This document shows positions 25,855-39,083 of a DNA stretch of 64,000 nt, piece by piece (within the stretch, counting starts at the first letter, position 1; each line of letters starts with the position of its first letter). The position numbers and the translations under genes were made by a program. The notes under the pieces were generated by a model. That model worked only from the letters and a program-made list of their open reading frames with translations. It made no database searches and had not been told where the DNA came from. This DNA comes from Paraphysomonas bandaiensis (Eukaryota; Chrysophyceae), in the NCBI GenBank assembly GCA_965644295.1, contig CBFFRP010000080.1, positions 372,001 to 436,000 on the forward strand, read 5' to 3'.

Positions 25855-26560
25855 GCTAGTTGAATGCTAGACCTACTAGTTAGACCTCTATTCATAACTA
25901 ATCAGCACAAATTCTATTATCCTTCTATTTAGCGCTACAGTAGCTGCTTGTGCGTCGCCGCAAGCACCAAGGTGCAACCACTTCCGTTCTTAATGTTGTT
26001 TGTGAGTTTCGCCCTGCTCGTGTGTCTTAGGACTCACTGGCGCGTGTTGTCCGGGGGTCTTCCCTTGGGATAAGGTTCCGCCAGGCTCTGAGGTACAGGG
26101 TTCGTCATTAAGGTCCTGAGTGTACCGAGCACTAGATGTGTGTGCTGAGAGGTTGATGGTGTGGTGGAATGTGTCGTTGTCGCCGTGCACCGTCTGGGCG
26201 TCAGGCATAGGTGGAGTTGCCGGAGACGGCGTCGCCGCTGTCTAGGGCCTGATGGTTTCATGCGGTCCGGTGCTATGGTCCTATGCGTATGATTGGTGGG
26301 GTTCATATGTGCGGTGGACGGTGTTCCAGTCTCGGTTCGTCTGTGGATTCCTAGTAGTTTTAGCACCCTTGGGCGTTTCCATTTCTGTCTATGTTTTGGA
26401 CGCGGTCGCGGTAGTAGCCTAGGGGGCCCTTTCTGTAGGGTAACATATCGTCTACTTCGATCTTGGATCATTAGCTTTGCTGCAGCGAAAAGCGGTAGAA
26501 GCAATCTGATGACCGCTGATTCGATGCTGCGCAGTCCTTGGGGTGTCAGTGACTCATGGA
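25855..26560 (-). mobile_element. Dispersed repeat R1, copy 1 (coding-body type)
   Basis: The block at 25855-25995 is about 85% alike by eye to blocks at 26675, 49440 and 58890, and more distantly to one at 46290. Its core is GCTTGTGCGTCGCCGCAAGC followed by CACCAAGGTGCAACCACTTC. The adjoining body (to about 26560) matches the body of the copies at 26820 and 59000. On the minus strand, 26504-26460 encodes LLPLFAAAKLM. The copy at 59520 encodes LLQPLYAAAKLM, and most base differences between them fall at third codon positions. So a protein was once selected on the minus strand. Its predicted downstream part is rich in Pro, Arg and Thr. No reverse transcriptase, integrase or transposase is recognisable, so the class is unknown. 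Confidence 0.65.
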
Positions 26561-26623
26561 TGTGATCTCCAAGCCTCCTTATAACCCGTGGTTAAATATA
26601 ACTATTTTCTCGATATTACAGTA

Positions 26624-27290
26624 GTGAATGTCTGATTATTTAGCAATAGGCGTTGAGACCTTGCATCAATTAGTGGCTAGAAGAATGCTAGTCATACTAG
26701 TTAGACCACTACCCGTAACTAATCAATACAAACTCTTTTATCCTACTATTTAACGCTACGAAAGCTGCTTGTGCGTCGCCGCAAGCACCAAGGTGCAACC
26801 ACTTCCGTTCTTTTTGTGTGATATGAAATTCGCCTTTATCGTGTGTCCGTGGACTCACCGGCGCTTTTGATCTGGGGGTCTCCCTTTGGGATGGGTCTCC
26901 ATTGGTTTTGGAGGGGGCTCAGCATTCTGAATTAGGGTCCTGAGTGCACCTAGTTCCAGATGTGTGGGTTGGGAGTGGTGGGGATTGTTGGGAGGAGGAG
27001 TTGGGTTTGTAGTATGTGTTACTGTGCTCCTGTGGGGCCGCGGGTGTAGATAGAGTTGTCGAAGCCGTCGGCGTTGTGGAGGTCTGGGCAGTCCAGTGCT
27101 CTGTCGGGTAGGACCTGTGAGGTGTGCACGTGTGTCTGGAGTCGGATACGCTGTGGGGGGTTTTCGTTGGACCCCTAGTAGTCGAAGGACTCTCGGACGT
27201 TGTCTTGACTGACTGCGTTTCGGACGGGGTCTCGGGAGTAGCCTGGGCGGCCTTTTGGATCTCGATATTACTACAGCTCACGTTGTATTA
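26624..27290 (-). mobile_element. Dispersed repeat R1, copy 2, in tandem with copy 1
   Basis: About 820 bp after copy 1, the same conserved block recurs (26640-26815) with the same orientation and body. The left end adds GTGAATGTCTGATTATT, which is also present at the left end of the copy at 46252, so this is probably the true terminus. The minus-strand frame 27281-26919 is a Ser/Thr/Pro-rich stretch homologous to that in copy 1. It appears truncated before the AAAKLM motif. Confidence 0.65.
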
Positions 27291-28529
27291 TTAACTGCTT
27301 AGCCAAATCACGTTGCCAGTAACTCGGAGTTTTATCGATCGCTATATAGTATATAGTATATAGGACTTGGCTGCTGTCATTCAGTTGTACTATTGTAAAC
27401 GCTTTACTTCAGGGTTAGGGGTTATATTGATTGCTCGGCCGGCAGATCTTATTACTATTAAGCTAGCTTGAAATACAGTGCATCGTTAATATCAATGTTG
27501 AGATCGTATAAGTTGCTAAAGTTTTCGTCGTCATAGGGCAGTATTATTGATTAAAACAATAAGATTATATGTATGAAACTGTAGTGAATATAATAATTCA
27601 ATATTTAATAGAATAATAAAGTACTTATATAAATGTCTGCGATGTTTAGTGTGAGGGGTATTGGTGTATGCTATGATGTCCGCAACGTTGTAACAAAGTA
27701 GTATTGGGTTAGTAATACTAAACAATGAGCTGTCTACGAATAAATTCACAAAACTAGTGTCACTGATTTTATGAAGAGTATTCCAGCAGTTTCCATTGCA
27801 GCTGCTGAGGTTGACGGGCGAGCGTTGGCCGTGATACACTTATTAAAATAAGTAGCTGTATTGACCGTACACTGTTATTTTTTTCAGTCTTTCTAATTGA
27901 CCCAATCCTAAATATATAACAGATAGAATACCGACAAAATGACAAAAGTGACAGCACCCGTTTTCCCATTTCTCTGTTCTGTGAGTAGTATTGTTCTGTT
28001 CGAATGGGGATGGTGGACACTTTATATGTATACAGAATATCCAAACTAAATTAACACATCTTAAAGATAAAACTATTCGGAATATACCATAGTATTGTTC
28101 TGCCCACTGTAGAAATTTAATAATTTGATCGATTTTATGCTGTAATGATGCAGGAAAATAACCCAAACATTGACCACAGTGTGGATAACACAGTCATGTA
28201 CATGACAATCAAATTTAAAAAAATTCTACAATGGCAGAACAACATGAAGAAGGATGCGTTTATTTGGATTCTTGTGTACATACACGGTACATGAATGAAG
28301 AGCCCGTCATACCACAGTGTACAGAACAGAAAAATGGCATTTTTGTCGGAATACCTACACTTCGTACAATACACTGTAATACAACACACAAACTTCCTAA
28401 AAAATAGAGATTTTGAAAGAACAAATATCAAAAAATTGGTTAGGTTTTGGGTTGCAAAGAGAGTAGGTAAAGTAGAATGATTGGGGCCGTCCATCAAGAG
28501 AAGTGATGTGACATGCCTGCAGAGACTTA
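27291..28529. other. Intergenic spacer before the satellite
   Basis: This stretch is AT-rich. Open frames on the minus strand (27531-28497) are composition-driven, overlap one another and show no domain. A tandem TATATAG repeat is at 27343-27362. No gene is supported. Confidence 0.45.
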
Positions 28530-31500
28530 TCAGTATATCTACATATATTATATACCATATCTCATCTGTATGGAATGTAATTGAATGTTCGGATTCTAAT
28601 ACGAACCTATTGTATGGGATAGGGATCTGTTTTGATTGTTGTTCGCGTCGACTGAATGGATGGCTGTTGTGCGTGGCGATTAGTTACGGAGTGTGAGATG
28701 TGGATACATCATATGAGAAGGTAGAGTAGTTATAATTGACAGCATTGGCACGATACAATATTCCTTTACACGAGTATATATTTTATTTATGCATCTGTGT
28801 ATATTCCGCACCATTTGCCCCTCGATTAGGTTTGTACATACCGTATTGAGGCTTCCTTAATGGTTCAATATAAACCCTTCCCTCTAATCGGCCATCTACC
28901 GAGTGGCCTTCGGGCTGCCGAGGGCGGGGGGGTTATCTGGGCGCATCCTCTTGGCTCTCATGCTAGATGATGAATCAGTCTTCCCACATCTATTTATTAG
29001 TATATCTACATATATTATATACCATATCTCATCTGTATGGAATATAATTGAATATTCGAATTCTAATACGAACCTATTGTATGGGATAGGGATCTGTTTT
29101 GATTGTTGTTCGCGTCGACTGGATGGATGGCTGTTGTGCGTGGCGATTAGTTACGGAGTGTGAGATGTGGATACATCATATGAGAAGGTAGAGTAGTTAT
29201 AATTGACAGCATTGGCACGATACAATATTCCTTTACACGAGTATATATTTTATTTATGCATCTGTGTATATTCCGCACCATTTGCCCCTCGATTAGGTTT
29301 GTACATACCGTATTGAGGCTTCCTTAATGGTTCAATATAAACCCTTCCCTCTAATCGGCCATCTACCGAGTGGCCTTCGGGCTGCCGAGGGCGGGGGGGT
29401 TATCTGGGCGCATCCTCTTGGCTCTCATGCTAGATGATGAATCAGTCTTCCCACATCTATTTATTAGTATATCTACATATATTATATACCATATCTCATC
29501 TGTATGGGATAGGGATCTGTTTTGATTGTTGTTCGCGTCGATTGGATGGATGGCTGTTGTGCGTGGCGATTAGTTACGGAGTGTGAGATGTGGATACATC
29601 ATATGAGAAGGTAGAGTAGTTATAATTGACAGCATTGGCACGATACAATATTCCTTTACACGAGTATATATTTTATTTATGCATCTGTGTATATTCCGCA
29701 CCATTTGCCCCTCGATTAGGTTTGTACATACCGTATTGAGGCTTCCTTAATGGTTCAATATAAACCCTTCCCTCTAATCGGCCATCTACCGAGTGGCCTT
29801 CGGGCTGCCGAGGGCGGGGGGTTATCTGGGCGCATCCTCTTGGCTCTCATGCTAGATGATGAATCAGTCTTCCCACATCTATTTATTAGTATATCTACAT
29901 ATATTATATACCATATCTCATCTGTATGGGATAGGGATCTGTTTTGATTGTTGTTCGCGTCGATTGGATGGATGGCTGTTGTGCGTGGCGATTAGTTACG
30001 GAGTGTGAGATGTGGATACATCATATGAGAAGGTAGAGTAGTTATAATTGACAGCATTGGCACGATACAATATTCCTTTACACGAGTATATATTTTATTT
30101 ATGCATCTGTGTATATTCCGCACCATTTGCCCCTCGATTAGGTTTGTACATACCGTATTGAGGCTTCCTTAATGGTTCAATATAAACCCTTCCCTCTAAT
30201 CGGCCATCTACCGAGTGGCCTTCGGGCTGCCGAGGGCGGGGGGGTTATCTGGGCGCATCCTCTTGGCTCTCATGCTAGATGATGAATCAGTCTTCCCACA
30301 TCTATTTATTAGTATATCTACATATATTATATACCATATCTCATCTGTATGGGATAGGGATCTGTTTTGATTGTTGTTCGCGTCGATTGGATGGATGGCT
30401 GTTGTGCGTGACGATTAGTTACGGAGTGTGAGATGTGGATACATCATATGAGAAGGTAGAGTAGTTATAATTGACAGCATTGGCACGATACAATATTCCT
30501 TTACACGAGTATATATTTTATTTATGCATCTGTGTATATTCCGCACCATTTGCCCCTCGATTAGGTTTGTACATACCGTATTGAGGCTTCCTTAATGGTT
30601 CAATATAAACCCTTCCCTCTAATCGGCCATCTACCGAGTGGCCTTCGGGCTGCCGAGGGCGGGGGGGTTATCTGGGCGCATCCTCTTGGCTCTCATGCTA
30701 GATGATGAATCAGTCTTCCCACATCTATTTATTAGTATATCTACATATATTATATACCATATCTCATCTGTATGGGATAGGGATCTGTTTTGATTGTTGT
30801 TCGCGTCGATTGGATGGATGGCTGTTGTGCGTGGCGATTAGTTACGGAGTGTGAGATGTGGATACATCATATGAGAAGGTAGAGTAGTTATAATTGACAG
30901 CATTGGCACGATACAATATTCCTTTACACGAGTATATATTTTATTTATGCATCTGTGTATATTCCGCACCATTTGCCCCTCGATTAGGTTTGTACATACC
31001 GTATTGAGGCTTCCTTAATGGTTCAATATAAACCCTTCCCTCTAATCGGCCATCTACCGAGTGGCCTTCGGGCTGCCGAGGGCGGGGGGGTTATCTGGGC
31101 GCATCCTCTTGGCTCTCATGCTAGATGATGAATCAGTCTTCCCACATCTGTTTATTAGTATATCTACATATATTATATACCATATCTCATCTGTATGGAA
31201 TATAATTGAATATTCGAATTCTAATACGAACCTATTGTATGGGATAGGGATCTGTTTTGATTGTTGTTCGCGTCGACTGGATGGATGGCTGTTGTGCGTG
31301 GCGATTAGTTACGGAGTGTGAGATGTGGATACATCATATGAGAAGGTAGAGTAGTTATAATTGACAGCATTGGCACGATACAATATTCCTTTACACGAGT
31401 ATATATTTTATTTATGCATCTGTGTATATTCCGCACCATTTGCCCCTCGATTAGGTTTGTACATACCGTATTGAGGCTTCCTTAATGGTTCAATATAAAC

Positions 31501-34500
31501 CCTTCCCTCTAATCGGCCATCTACCGAGTGGCCTTCGGGCTGCCGAGGGCGGGGGGGTTATCTGGGCGCATCCTCTTGGCTCTCATGCTAGATGATGAAT
31601 CAGTCTTCCCACATCTGTTTATTAGTATATCTACATATATTATATACCATATCTCATCTGTATGGAATATAATTGAATATTCGAATTCTAATACGATCCT
31701 ATTGTATGGGATAGGGATCTGTTTTGATTGTTGTTCGCGTCGACTGGATGGATGGCTGTTGTGCGTGGCGATTAGTTACGGAGTGTGAGATGTGGATACA
31801 TCATATGAGAAGGTAGAGTAGTTATAATTGACAGCATTGGCACGATACAATATTCCTTTACACGAGTATATATTTTATTTATGCATCTGTGTATATTCCG
31901 CACCATTTGCCCCTCGATTAGGTTTGTACATACCGTATTGAGGCTTCCTTAATGGTTCAATATAAACCCTTCCCTCTAATCGGCCATCTACCGAGTGGCC
32001 TTCGGGCTGCCGAGGGCGGGGGGTTATCTGGGCGCATCCTCTTGGCTCTCATGCTAGATGATGAATCAGTCTTCCCACATCTATTTATTAGTATATCTAC
32101 ATATATTATATACCATATCTCATCTGTATGGAATATAATTGAATATTCGAATTCTAATACGAACCTATTGTATGGGATAGGGATCTGTTTTGATTGTTGT
32201 TCGCGTCGACTGGATGGATGGCTGTTGTGCGTGGCGATTAGTTACGGAGTGTGAGATGTGGATACATCATATGAGAAGGTAGAGTAGTTATAATTGACAG
32301 CATTGGCACGATACAATATTCCTTTACACGAGTATATATTTTATTTATGCATCTGTGTATATTCCGCACCATTTGCCCCTCGATTAGGTTTGTACATACC
32401 GTATTGAGGCTTCCTTAATGGTTCAATATAAACCCTTCCCTCTAATCGGCCATCTACCGAGTGGCCTTCGGGCTGCCGAGGGCGGGGGGTTATCTGGGCG
32501 CATCCTCTTGGCTCTCATGCTAGATGATGAATCAGTCTTCCCACATCTATTTATTAGTATATCTACATATATTATATACCATATCTCATCTGTATGGAAT
32601 ATAATTGAATATTCGAATTCTAATACGAACCTATTGTATGGGATAGGGATCTGTTTTGATTGTTGTTCGCGTCGACTGGATGGATGGCTGTTGTGCGTGA
32701 CGATTAGTTACGGAGTGTGAGATGTGGATACATCATATGAGAAGGTAGAGTAGTTATAATTGACAGCATTGGCACGATACAATATTCCTTTACACGAGTA
32801 TATATTTTATTTATGCATCTGTGTATATTCCGCACCATTTGCCCCTCGATTAGGTTTGTACATACCGTATTGAGGCTTCCTTAATGGTTCAATATAAACC
32901 CTTCCCTCTAATCGGCCATCTACCGAGTGGCCTTCGGGCTGCCGAGGGCGGGGGGGTTATCTGGGCGCATCCTCTTGGCTCTCATGCTAGATGATGAATC
33001 AGTCTTCCCACATCTATTTATTAGTATATCTACATATATTATATACCATATCTCATCTGTATGGAATATAATTGAATATTCGAATTCTAATACGAACCTA
33101 TTGTATGGGATAGGGATCTGTTTTGATTGTTGTTCGCGTCGACTGGATGGATGGCTGTTGTGCGTGACGATTAGTTACGGAGTGTGAGATGTGGATACAT
33201 CATATGAGAAGGTAGAGTAGTTATAATTGACAGCATTGGCACGATACAATATTCCTTTACACGAGTATATATTTTATTTATGCATCTGTGTATATTCCGC
33301 ACCATTTGCCCCTCGATTAGGTTTGTACATACCGTATTGAGGCTTCCTTAATGGTTCAATATAAACCCTTCCCTCTAATCGGCCATCTACCGAGTGGCCT
33401 TCGGGCTGCCGAGGGCGGGGGGGTTATCTGGGCGCATCCTCTTGGCTCTCATGCTAGATGATGAATCAGTCTTCCCACATCTGTTTATTAGTATATCTAC
33501 ATATATTATATACCATATCTCATCTGTATGGAATATAATTGAATATTCGAATTCTAATACGAACCTATTGTATGGGATAGGGATCTGTTTTGATTGTTGT
33601 TCGCGTCGACTGAATGGATGGCTGTTGTGCGTGACGATTAGTTACGGAGTGTGAGATGTGGATACATCATATGAGAAGGTAGAGTAGTTATAATTGACAG
33701 CATTGGCACGATACAATATTCCTTTACACGAGTATATATTTTATTTATGCATCTGTGTATATTCCGCACCATTTGCCCCTCGATTAGGTTTGTACATACC
33801 GTATTGAGGCTTCCTTAATGGTTCAATATAAACCCTTCCCTCTAATCGGCCATCTACCGAGTGGCCTTCGGGCTGCCGAGGGCGGGGGGTTATCTGGGCG
33901 CATCCTCTTGGCTCTCATGCTAGATGATGAATCAGTCTTCCCACATCTATTTATTAGTATATCTACATATATTATATACCATATCTCATCTGTATGGAAT
34001 ATAATTGAATATTCGAATTCTAATACGAACCTATTGTATGGGATAGGGATCTGTTTTGATTGTTGTTCGCGTCGACTGGATGGATGGCTGTTGTGCGTGA
34101 CGATTAGTTACGGAGTGTGAGATGTGGATACATCATATGAGAAGGTAGAGTAGTTATAATTGACAGCATTGGCACGATACAATATTCCTTTACACGGGTA
34201 TATATTTTATTTATGCATCTGTGTATATTCCGCACCATTTGCCCCTCGATTAGGTTTGTACATACCGTATTGAGGCTTCCTTAATGGTTCAATATAAACC
34301 CTTCCCTCTAATCGGCCATCTACCGAGTGGCCTTCGGGCTGCCGAGGGCGGGGGGGTTATCTGGGCGCATCCTCTTGGCTCTCATGCTAGATGATGAATC
34401 AGTCTTCCCACATCTATTTATTAGTATATCTACATATATTATATACCATATCTCATCTGTATGGAATATAATTGAATATTCGAATTCTAATACGAACCTA

Positions 34501-37500
34501 TTGTATGGGATAGGGATCTGTTTTGATTGTTGTTCGCGTCGACTGGATGGATGGCTGTTGTGCGTGACGATTAGTTACGGAGTGTGAGATGTGGATACAT
34601 CATATGAGAAGGTAGAGTAGTTATAATTGACAGCATTGGCACGATACAATATTCCTTTACACGGGTATATATTTTATTTATGCATCTGTGTATATTCCGC
34701 ACCATTTGCCCCTCGATTAGGTTTGTACATACCGTATTGAGGCTTCCTTAATGGTTCAATATAAACCCTTCCCTCTAATCGGCCATCTACCGAGTGGCCT
34801 TCGGGCTGCCGAGGGCGGGGGGTTATCTGGGCGCATCCTCTTGGCTCTCATGCTAGATGATGAATCAGTCTTCCCACATCTATTTATTAGTATATCTACA
34901 TATATTATATACCATATCTCATCTGTATGGAATATAATTGAATATTCGAATTCTAATACGAACCTATTGTATGGGATAGGGATCTGTTTTGATTGTTGTT
35001 CGCGTCGACTGGATGGATGGCTGTTGTGCGTGACGATTAGTTACGGAGTGTGAGATGTGGATACATCATATGAGAAGGTAGAGTAGTTATAATTGACAGC
35101 ATTGGCACGATACAATATTCCTTTACACGGGTATATATTTTATTTATGCATCTGTGTATATTCCGCACCATTTGCCCCTCGATTAGGTTTGTACATACCG
35201 TATTGAGGCTTCCTTAATGGTTCAATATAAACCCTTCCCTCTAATCGGCCATCTACCGAGTGGCCTTCGGGCTGCCGAGGGCGGGGGGTTATCTGGGCGC
35301 ATCCTCTTGGCTCTCATGCTAGATGATGAATCAGTCTTCCCACATCTATTTATTAGTATATCTACATATATTATATACCATATCTCATCTGTATGGAATA
35401 TAATTGAATATTCGAATTCTAATACGAACCTATTGTATGGGATAGGGATCTGTTTTGATTGTTGTTCGCGTCGACTGAATGGATGGCTGTTGTGCGTGGC
35501 GATTAGTTACGGAGTGTGAGATGTGGATACATCATATGAGAAGGTAGAGTAGTTATAATTGACAGCATTGGCACGATACAATATTCCTTTACACGAGTAT
35601 ATATTTTATTTATGCATCTGTGTATATTCCGCACCATTTGCCCCTCGATTAGGTTTGTACATACCGTATTGAGGCTTCCTTAATGGTTCAATATAAACCC
35701 TTCCCTCTAATCGGCCATCTACCGAGTGGCCTTCGGGCTGCCGAGGGCGGGGGGTTATCTGGGCGCATCCTCTTGGCTCTCATGCTAGATGATGAATCAG
35801 TCTTCCCACATCTATTTATTAGTATATCTACATATATTATATACCATATCTCATCTGTATGGAATATAATTGAATATTCGAATTCTAATACGAACCTATT
35901 GTATGGGATAGGGATCTGTTTTGATTGTTGTTCGCGTCGACTGAATGGATGGCTGTTGTGCGTGACGATTAGTTACGGAGTGTGAGATGTGGATACATCA
36001 TATGAGAAGGTAGAGTAGTTATAATTGACAGCATTGGCACGATACAATATTCCTTTACACGAGTATATATTTTATTTATGCATCTGTGTATATTCCGCAC
36101 CATTTGCCCCTCGATTAGGTTTGTACATACCGTATTGAGGCTTCCTTAATGGTTCAATATAAACCCTTCCCTCTAATCGGCCATCTACCGAGTGGCCTTC
36201 GGGCTGCCGAGGGCGGGGGGGTTATCTGGGCGCATCCTCTTGGCTCTCATGCTAGATGATGAATCAGTCTTCCCACATCTATTTATTAGTATATCTACAT
36301 ATATTATATACCATATCTCATCTGTATGGAATATAATTGAATATTCGAATTCTAATACGAACCTATTGTATGGGATAGGGATCTGTTTTGATTGTTGTTC
36401 GCGTCGACTGGATGGATGGCTGTTGTGCGTGACGATTAGTTACGGAGTGTGAGATGTGGATACATCATATGAGAAGGTAGAGTAGTTATAATTGACAGCA
36501 TTGGCACGATACAATATTCCTTTACACGGGTATATATTTTATTTATGCATCTGTGTATATTCCGCACCATTTGCCCCTCGATTAGGTTTGTACATACCGT
36601 ATTGAGGCTTCCTTAATGGTTCAATATAAACCCTTCCCTCTAATCGGCCATCTACCGAGTGGCCTTCGGGCTGCCGAGGGCGGGGGGGTTATCTGGGCGC
36701 ATCCTCTTGGCTCTCATGCTAGATGATGAATCAGTCTTCCCACATCTATTTATTAGTATATCTACATATATTATATACCATATCTCATCTGTATGGAATA
36801 TAATTGAATATTCGAATTCTAATACGAACCTATTGTATGGGATAGGGATCTGTTTTGATTGTTGTTCGCGTCGACTGAATGGATGGCTGTTGTGCGTGGC
36901 GATTAGTTACGGAGTGTGAGATGTGGATACATCATATGAGAAGGTAGAGTAGTTATAATTGACAGCATTGGCACGATACAATATTCCTTTACACGAGTAT
37001 ATATTTTATTTATGCATCTGTGTATATTCCGCACCATTTGCCCCTCGATTAGGTTTGTACATACCGTATTGAGGCTTCCTTAATGGTTCAATATAAACCC
37101 TTCCCTCTAATCGGCCATCTACCGAGTGGCCTTCGGGCTGCCGAGGGCGGGGGGTTATCTGGGCGCATCCTCTTGGCTCTCATGCTAGATGATGAATCAG
37201 TCTTCCCACATCTATTTATTAGTATATCTACATATATTATATACCATATCTCATCTGTATGGAATATAATTGAATATTCGAATTCTAATACGAACCTATT
37301 GTATGGGATAGGGATCTGTTTTGATTGTTGTTCGCGTCGACTGAATGGATGGCTGTTGTGCGTGGCGATTAGTTACGGAGTGTGAGATGTGGATACATCA
37401 TATGAGAAGGTAGAGTAGTTATAATTGACAGCATTGGCACGATACAATATTCCTTTACACGAGTATATATTTTATTTATGCATCTGTGTATATTCCGCAC

Positions 37501-38293
37501 CATTTGCCCCTCGATTAGGTTTGTACATACCGTATTGAGGCTTCCTTAATGGTTCAATATAAACCCTTCCCTCTAATCGGCCATCTACCGAGTGGCCTTC
37601 GGGCTGCCGAGGGCGGGGGGGTTATCTGGGCGCATCCTCTTGGCTCTCATGCTAGATGATGAATCAGTCTTCCCACATCTATTTATTAGTATATCTACAT
37701 ATATTATATACCATATCTCATCTGTATGGAATATAATTGAATATTCGAATTCTAATACGATCCTATTGTATGGGATAGGGATCTGTTTTGATTGTTGTTC
37801 GCGTCGATTGGATGGATGGCTGTTGTGCGTGACGATTAGTTACGGAGTGTGAGATGTGGATACATCATATGAGAAGGTAGAGTAGTTATAATTGACAGCA
37901 TTGGCACGATACAATATTCCTTTACACGGGTATATATTTTATTTATGCATCTGTGTATATTCCGCACCATTTGCCCCTCGATTAGGTTTGTACATACCGT
38001 ATTGAGGCTTCCTTAATGGTTCAATATAAACCCTTCCCTCTAATCGGCCATCTACCGAGTGGCCTTCGGGCTGCCGAGGGCGGGGGGGTTATCTGGGCGC
38101 ATCCTCTTGGCTCTCATGCTAGATGATGAATCAGTCTTCCCACATCTACATATATTATATACCATATCTCATCTGTATGGAATATAATTGAATATTCGGA
38201 TTCTAATACGAACCTATTGTATGGGATAGGGATCTGTTTTGATTGTTGTTCGCGTCGGTTGGATGGATGGCTGTTGTGCGTGGCGATTAGTTA
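28530..38293 (+). repeat. Satellite array, 466/467-bp unit, about 21 copies
   Basis: The anchor ATGGTTCAATATAAACCC recurs at 28860, 29327, 29750, 30172, 30595, 31018, 31485, 31952, 32418, 32884, 33351, 33818, 34284, 34751, 35217, 35683, 36149, 36616, 37083, 37549 and 38016. The spacing is 466 or 467 bp, except for four consecutive units of 422-423 bp. The 1-bp difference comes from a run of six or seven G. Units are nearly identical; the few variants (GTGGCG/GTGACG, CACGAGTA/CACGGGTA, GACTGG/GAATGG) occur in runs of neighbouring units, as expected from local homogenisation. The first and last units are more diverged, and both carry CGGATTC where inner units have CGAATTC. Each unit has a 100-codon open frame in six-G copies that is interrupted in seven-G copies; I do not call it a gene. 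It could be centromeric or another heterochromatic satellite. Confidence 0.97.
29327..31017 (+). repeat. Block of four shortened satellite units (422-423 bp)
   Basis: Four consecutive units lack 44 bp between two TGTATGG direct repeats (in full units TGTATGGAATATAATTG starts the missing part). All four also share GATTGG instead of GACTGG. The deletion fits slippage or microhomology between the heptamers, followed by amplification of the deleted unit. Confidence 0.9.
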
Positions 38294-39083
38294 TGAACTA
38301 TCTCTTTGTTTAGTTAAGGACTATTCTAATTACTGGTTTTTACATGTGTGTAATTCAATGGTCATATGTAGAGTGAAACCGGAATATATTTTTGCCTTAT
38401 TACTAGTCCGAATATTTTATGATGCAACCGCTTTACATAGAATGTTATAAACTTACAAAATGATTACTATCTTAAAGGAAGAAAAGTTAACTCAGGTATT
38501 TTTAATTGTGACAACCATAATTGATCGCTAACTGCAATCTTTCGACCTTGATTAGTTACATGTCAAGTAAGCAATCCTTTACCAACACAGACACGACTTT
38601 TCACATTCTAAAGCACTATTTAAGCTGCAGGGTGCGATATTCTGCCGTATCACAACTAATTAATGGTCATAAAATGAAAGCCTCTAAGTTATATCATTTC
38701 ATAGGGGGAATAAAAATACTTATAGCTGGATAAGCACCTGCAATATATTGTATATTGCGGCAACACTCCTGATGTATTATTACAATAAAATAAGTCACTT
38801 TTACAAACTATTCTTCCAGGAAAATGTTTCGATGTTTATAAAGTTATTTTCAAGTTCAACATATCCTTAAAATTTCCAATTCAAACGGCTTAAATTTATT
38901 TAAAATGATTACATATATTAAACTTGTGAGATATAAAGAATTTACATAAACGCCCACTACGTCACTAACATCTCACTGCGCAGCACTGCAAAGCTGTAAC
39001 AACACATCCAAGCCACACAAACATATCCTATTTGTACCAAACATATAATGATTATGTAGTAATATAAAAGACAAACATACAGA
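38294..39083. other. Intergenic, AT-rich
   Basis: Unique AT-rich sequence from the satellite edge to the 3' end of the nicolin-like gene. Short open frames such as 38521-38733 have no recognisable features. I see nothing else. Confidence 0.45.

Noticed and set aside
27531-28497. Four overlapping minus-strand frames
   Set aside because: AT-rich, mutually overlapping, no domain or intron logic; composition artefacts.
28860-28880. tRNA-like B-box (GGTTCAATAT) in the satellite unit
   Set aside because: The match to the B-box consensus is weak, no A-box or cloverleaf can be drawn at the right distance, and no T-run follows.
28903-37852. Repeated 86- and 100-codon frames in the satellite
   Set aside because: They recur only because the unit recurs. 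The frame is broken by the G-run length difference, and variants include several replacement changes (A/T, D/N, N/I), so there is no coding signature.
28530-38293. CRISPR array
   Set aside because: The DNA is eukaryotic, the unit is 466 bp, and there are no unique spacers between repeats.
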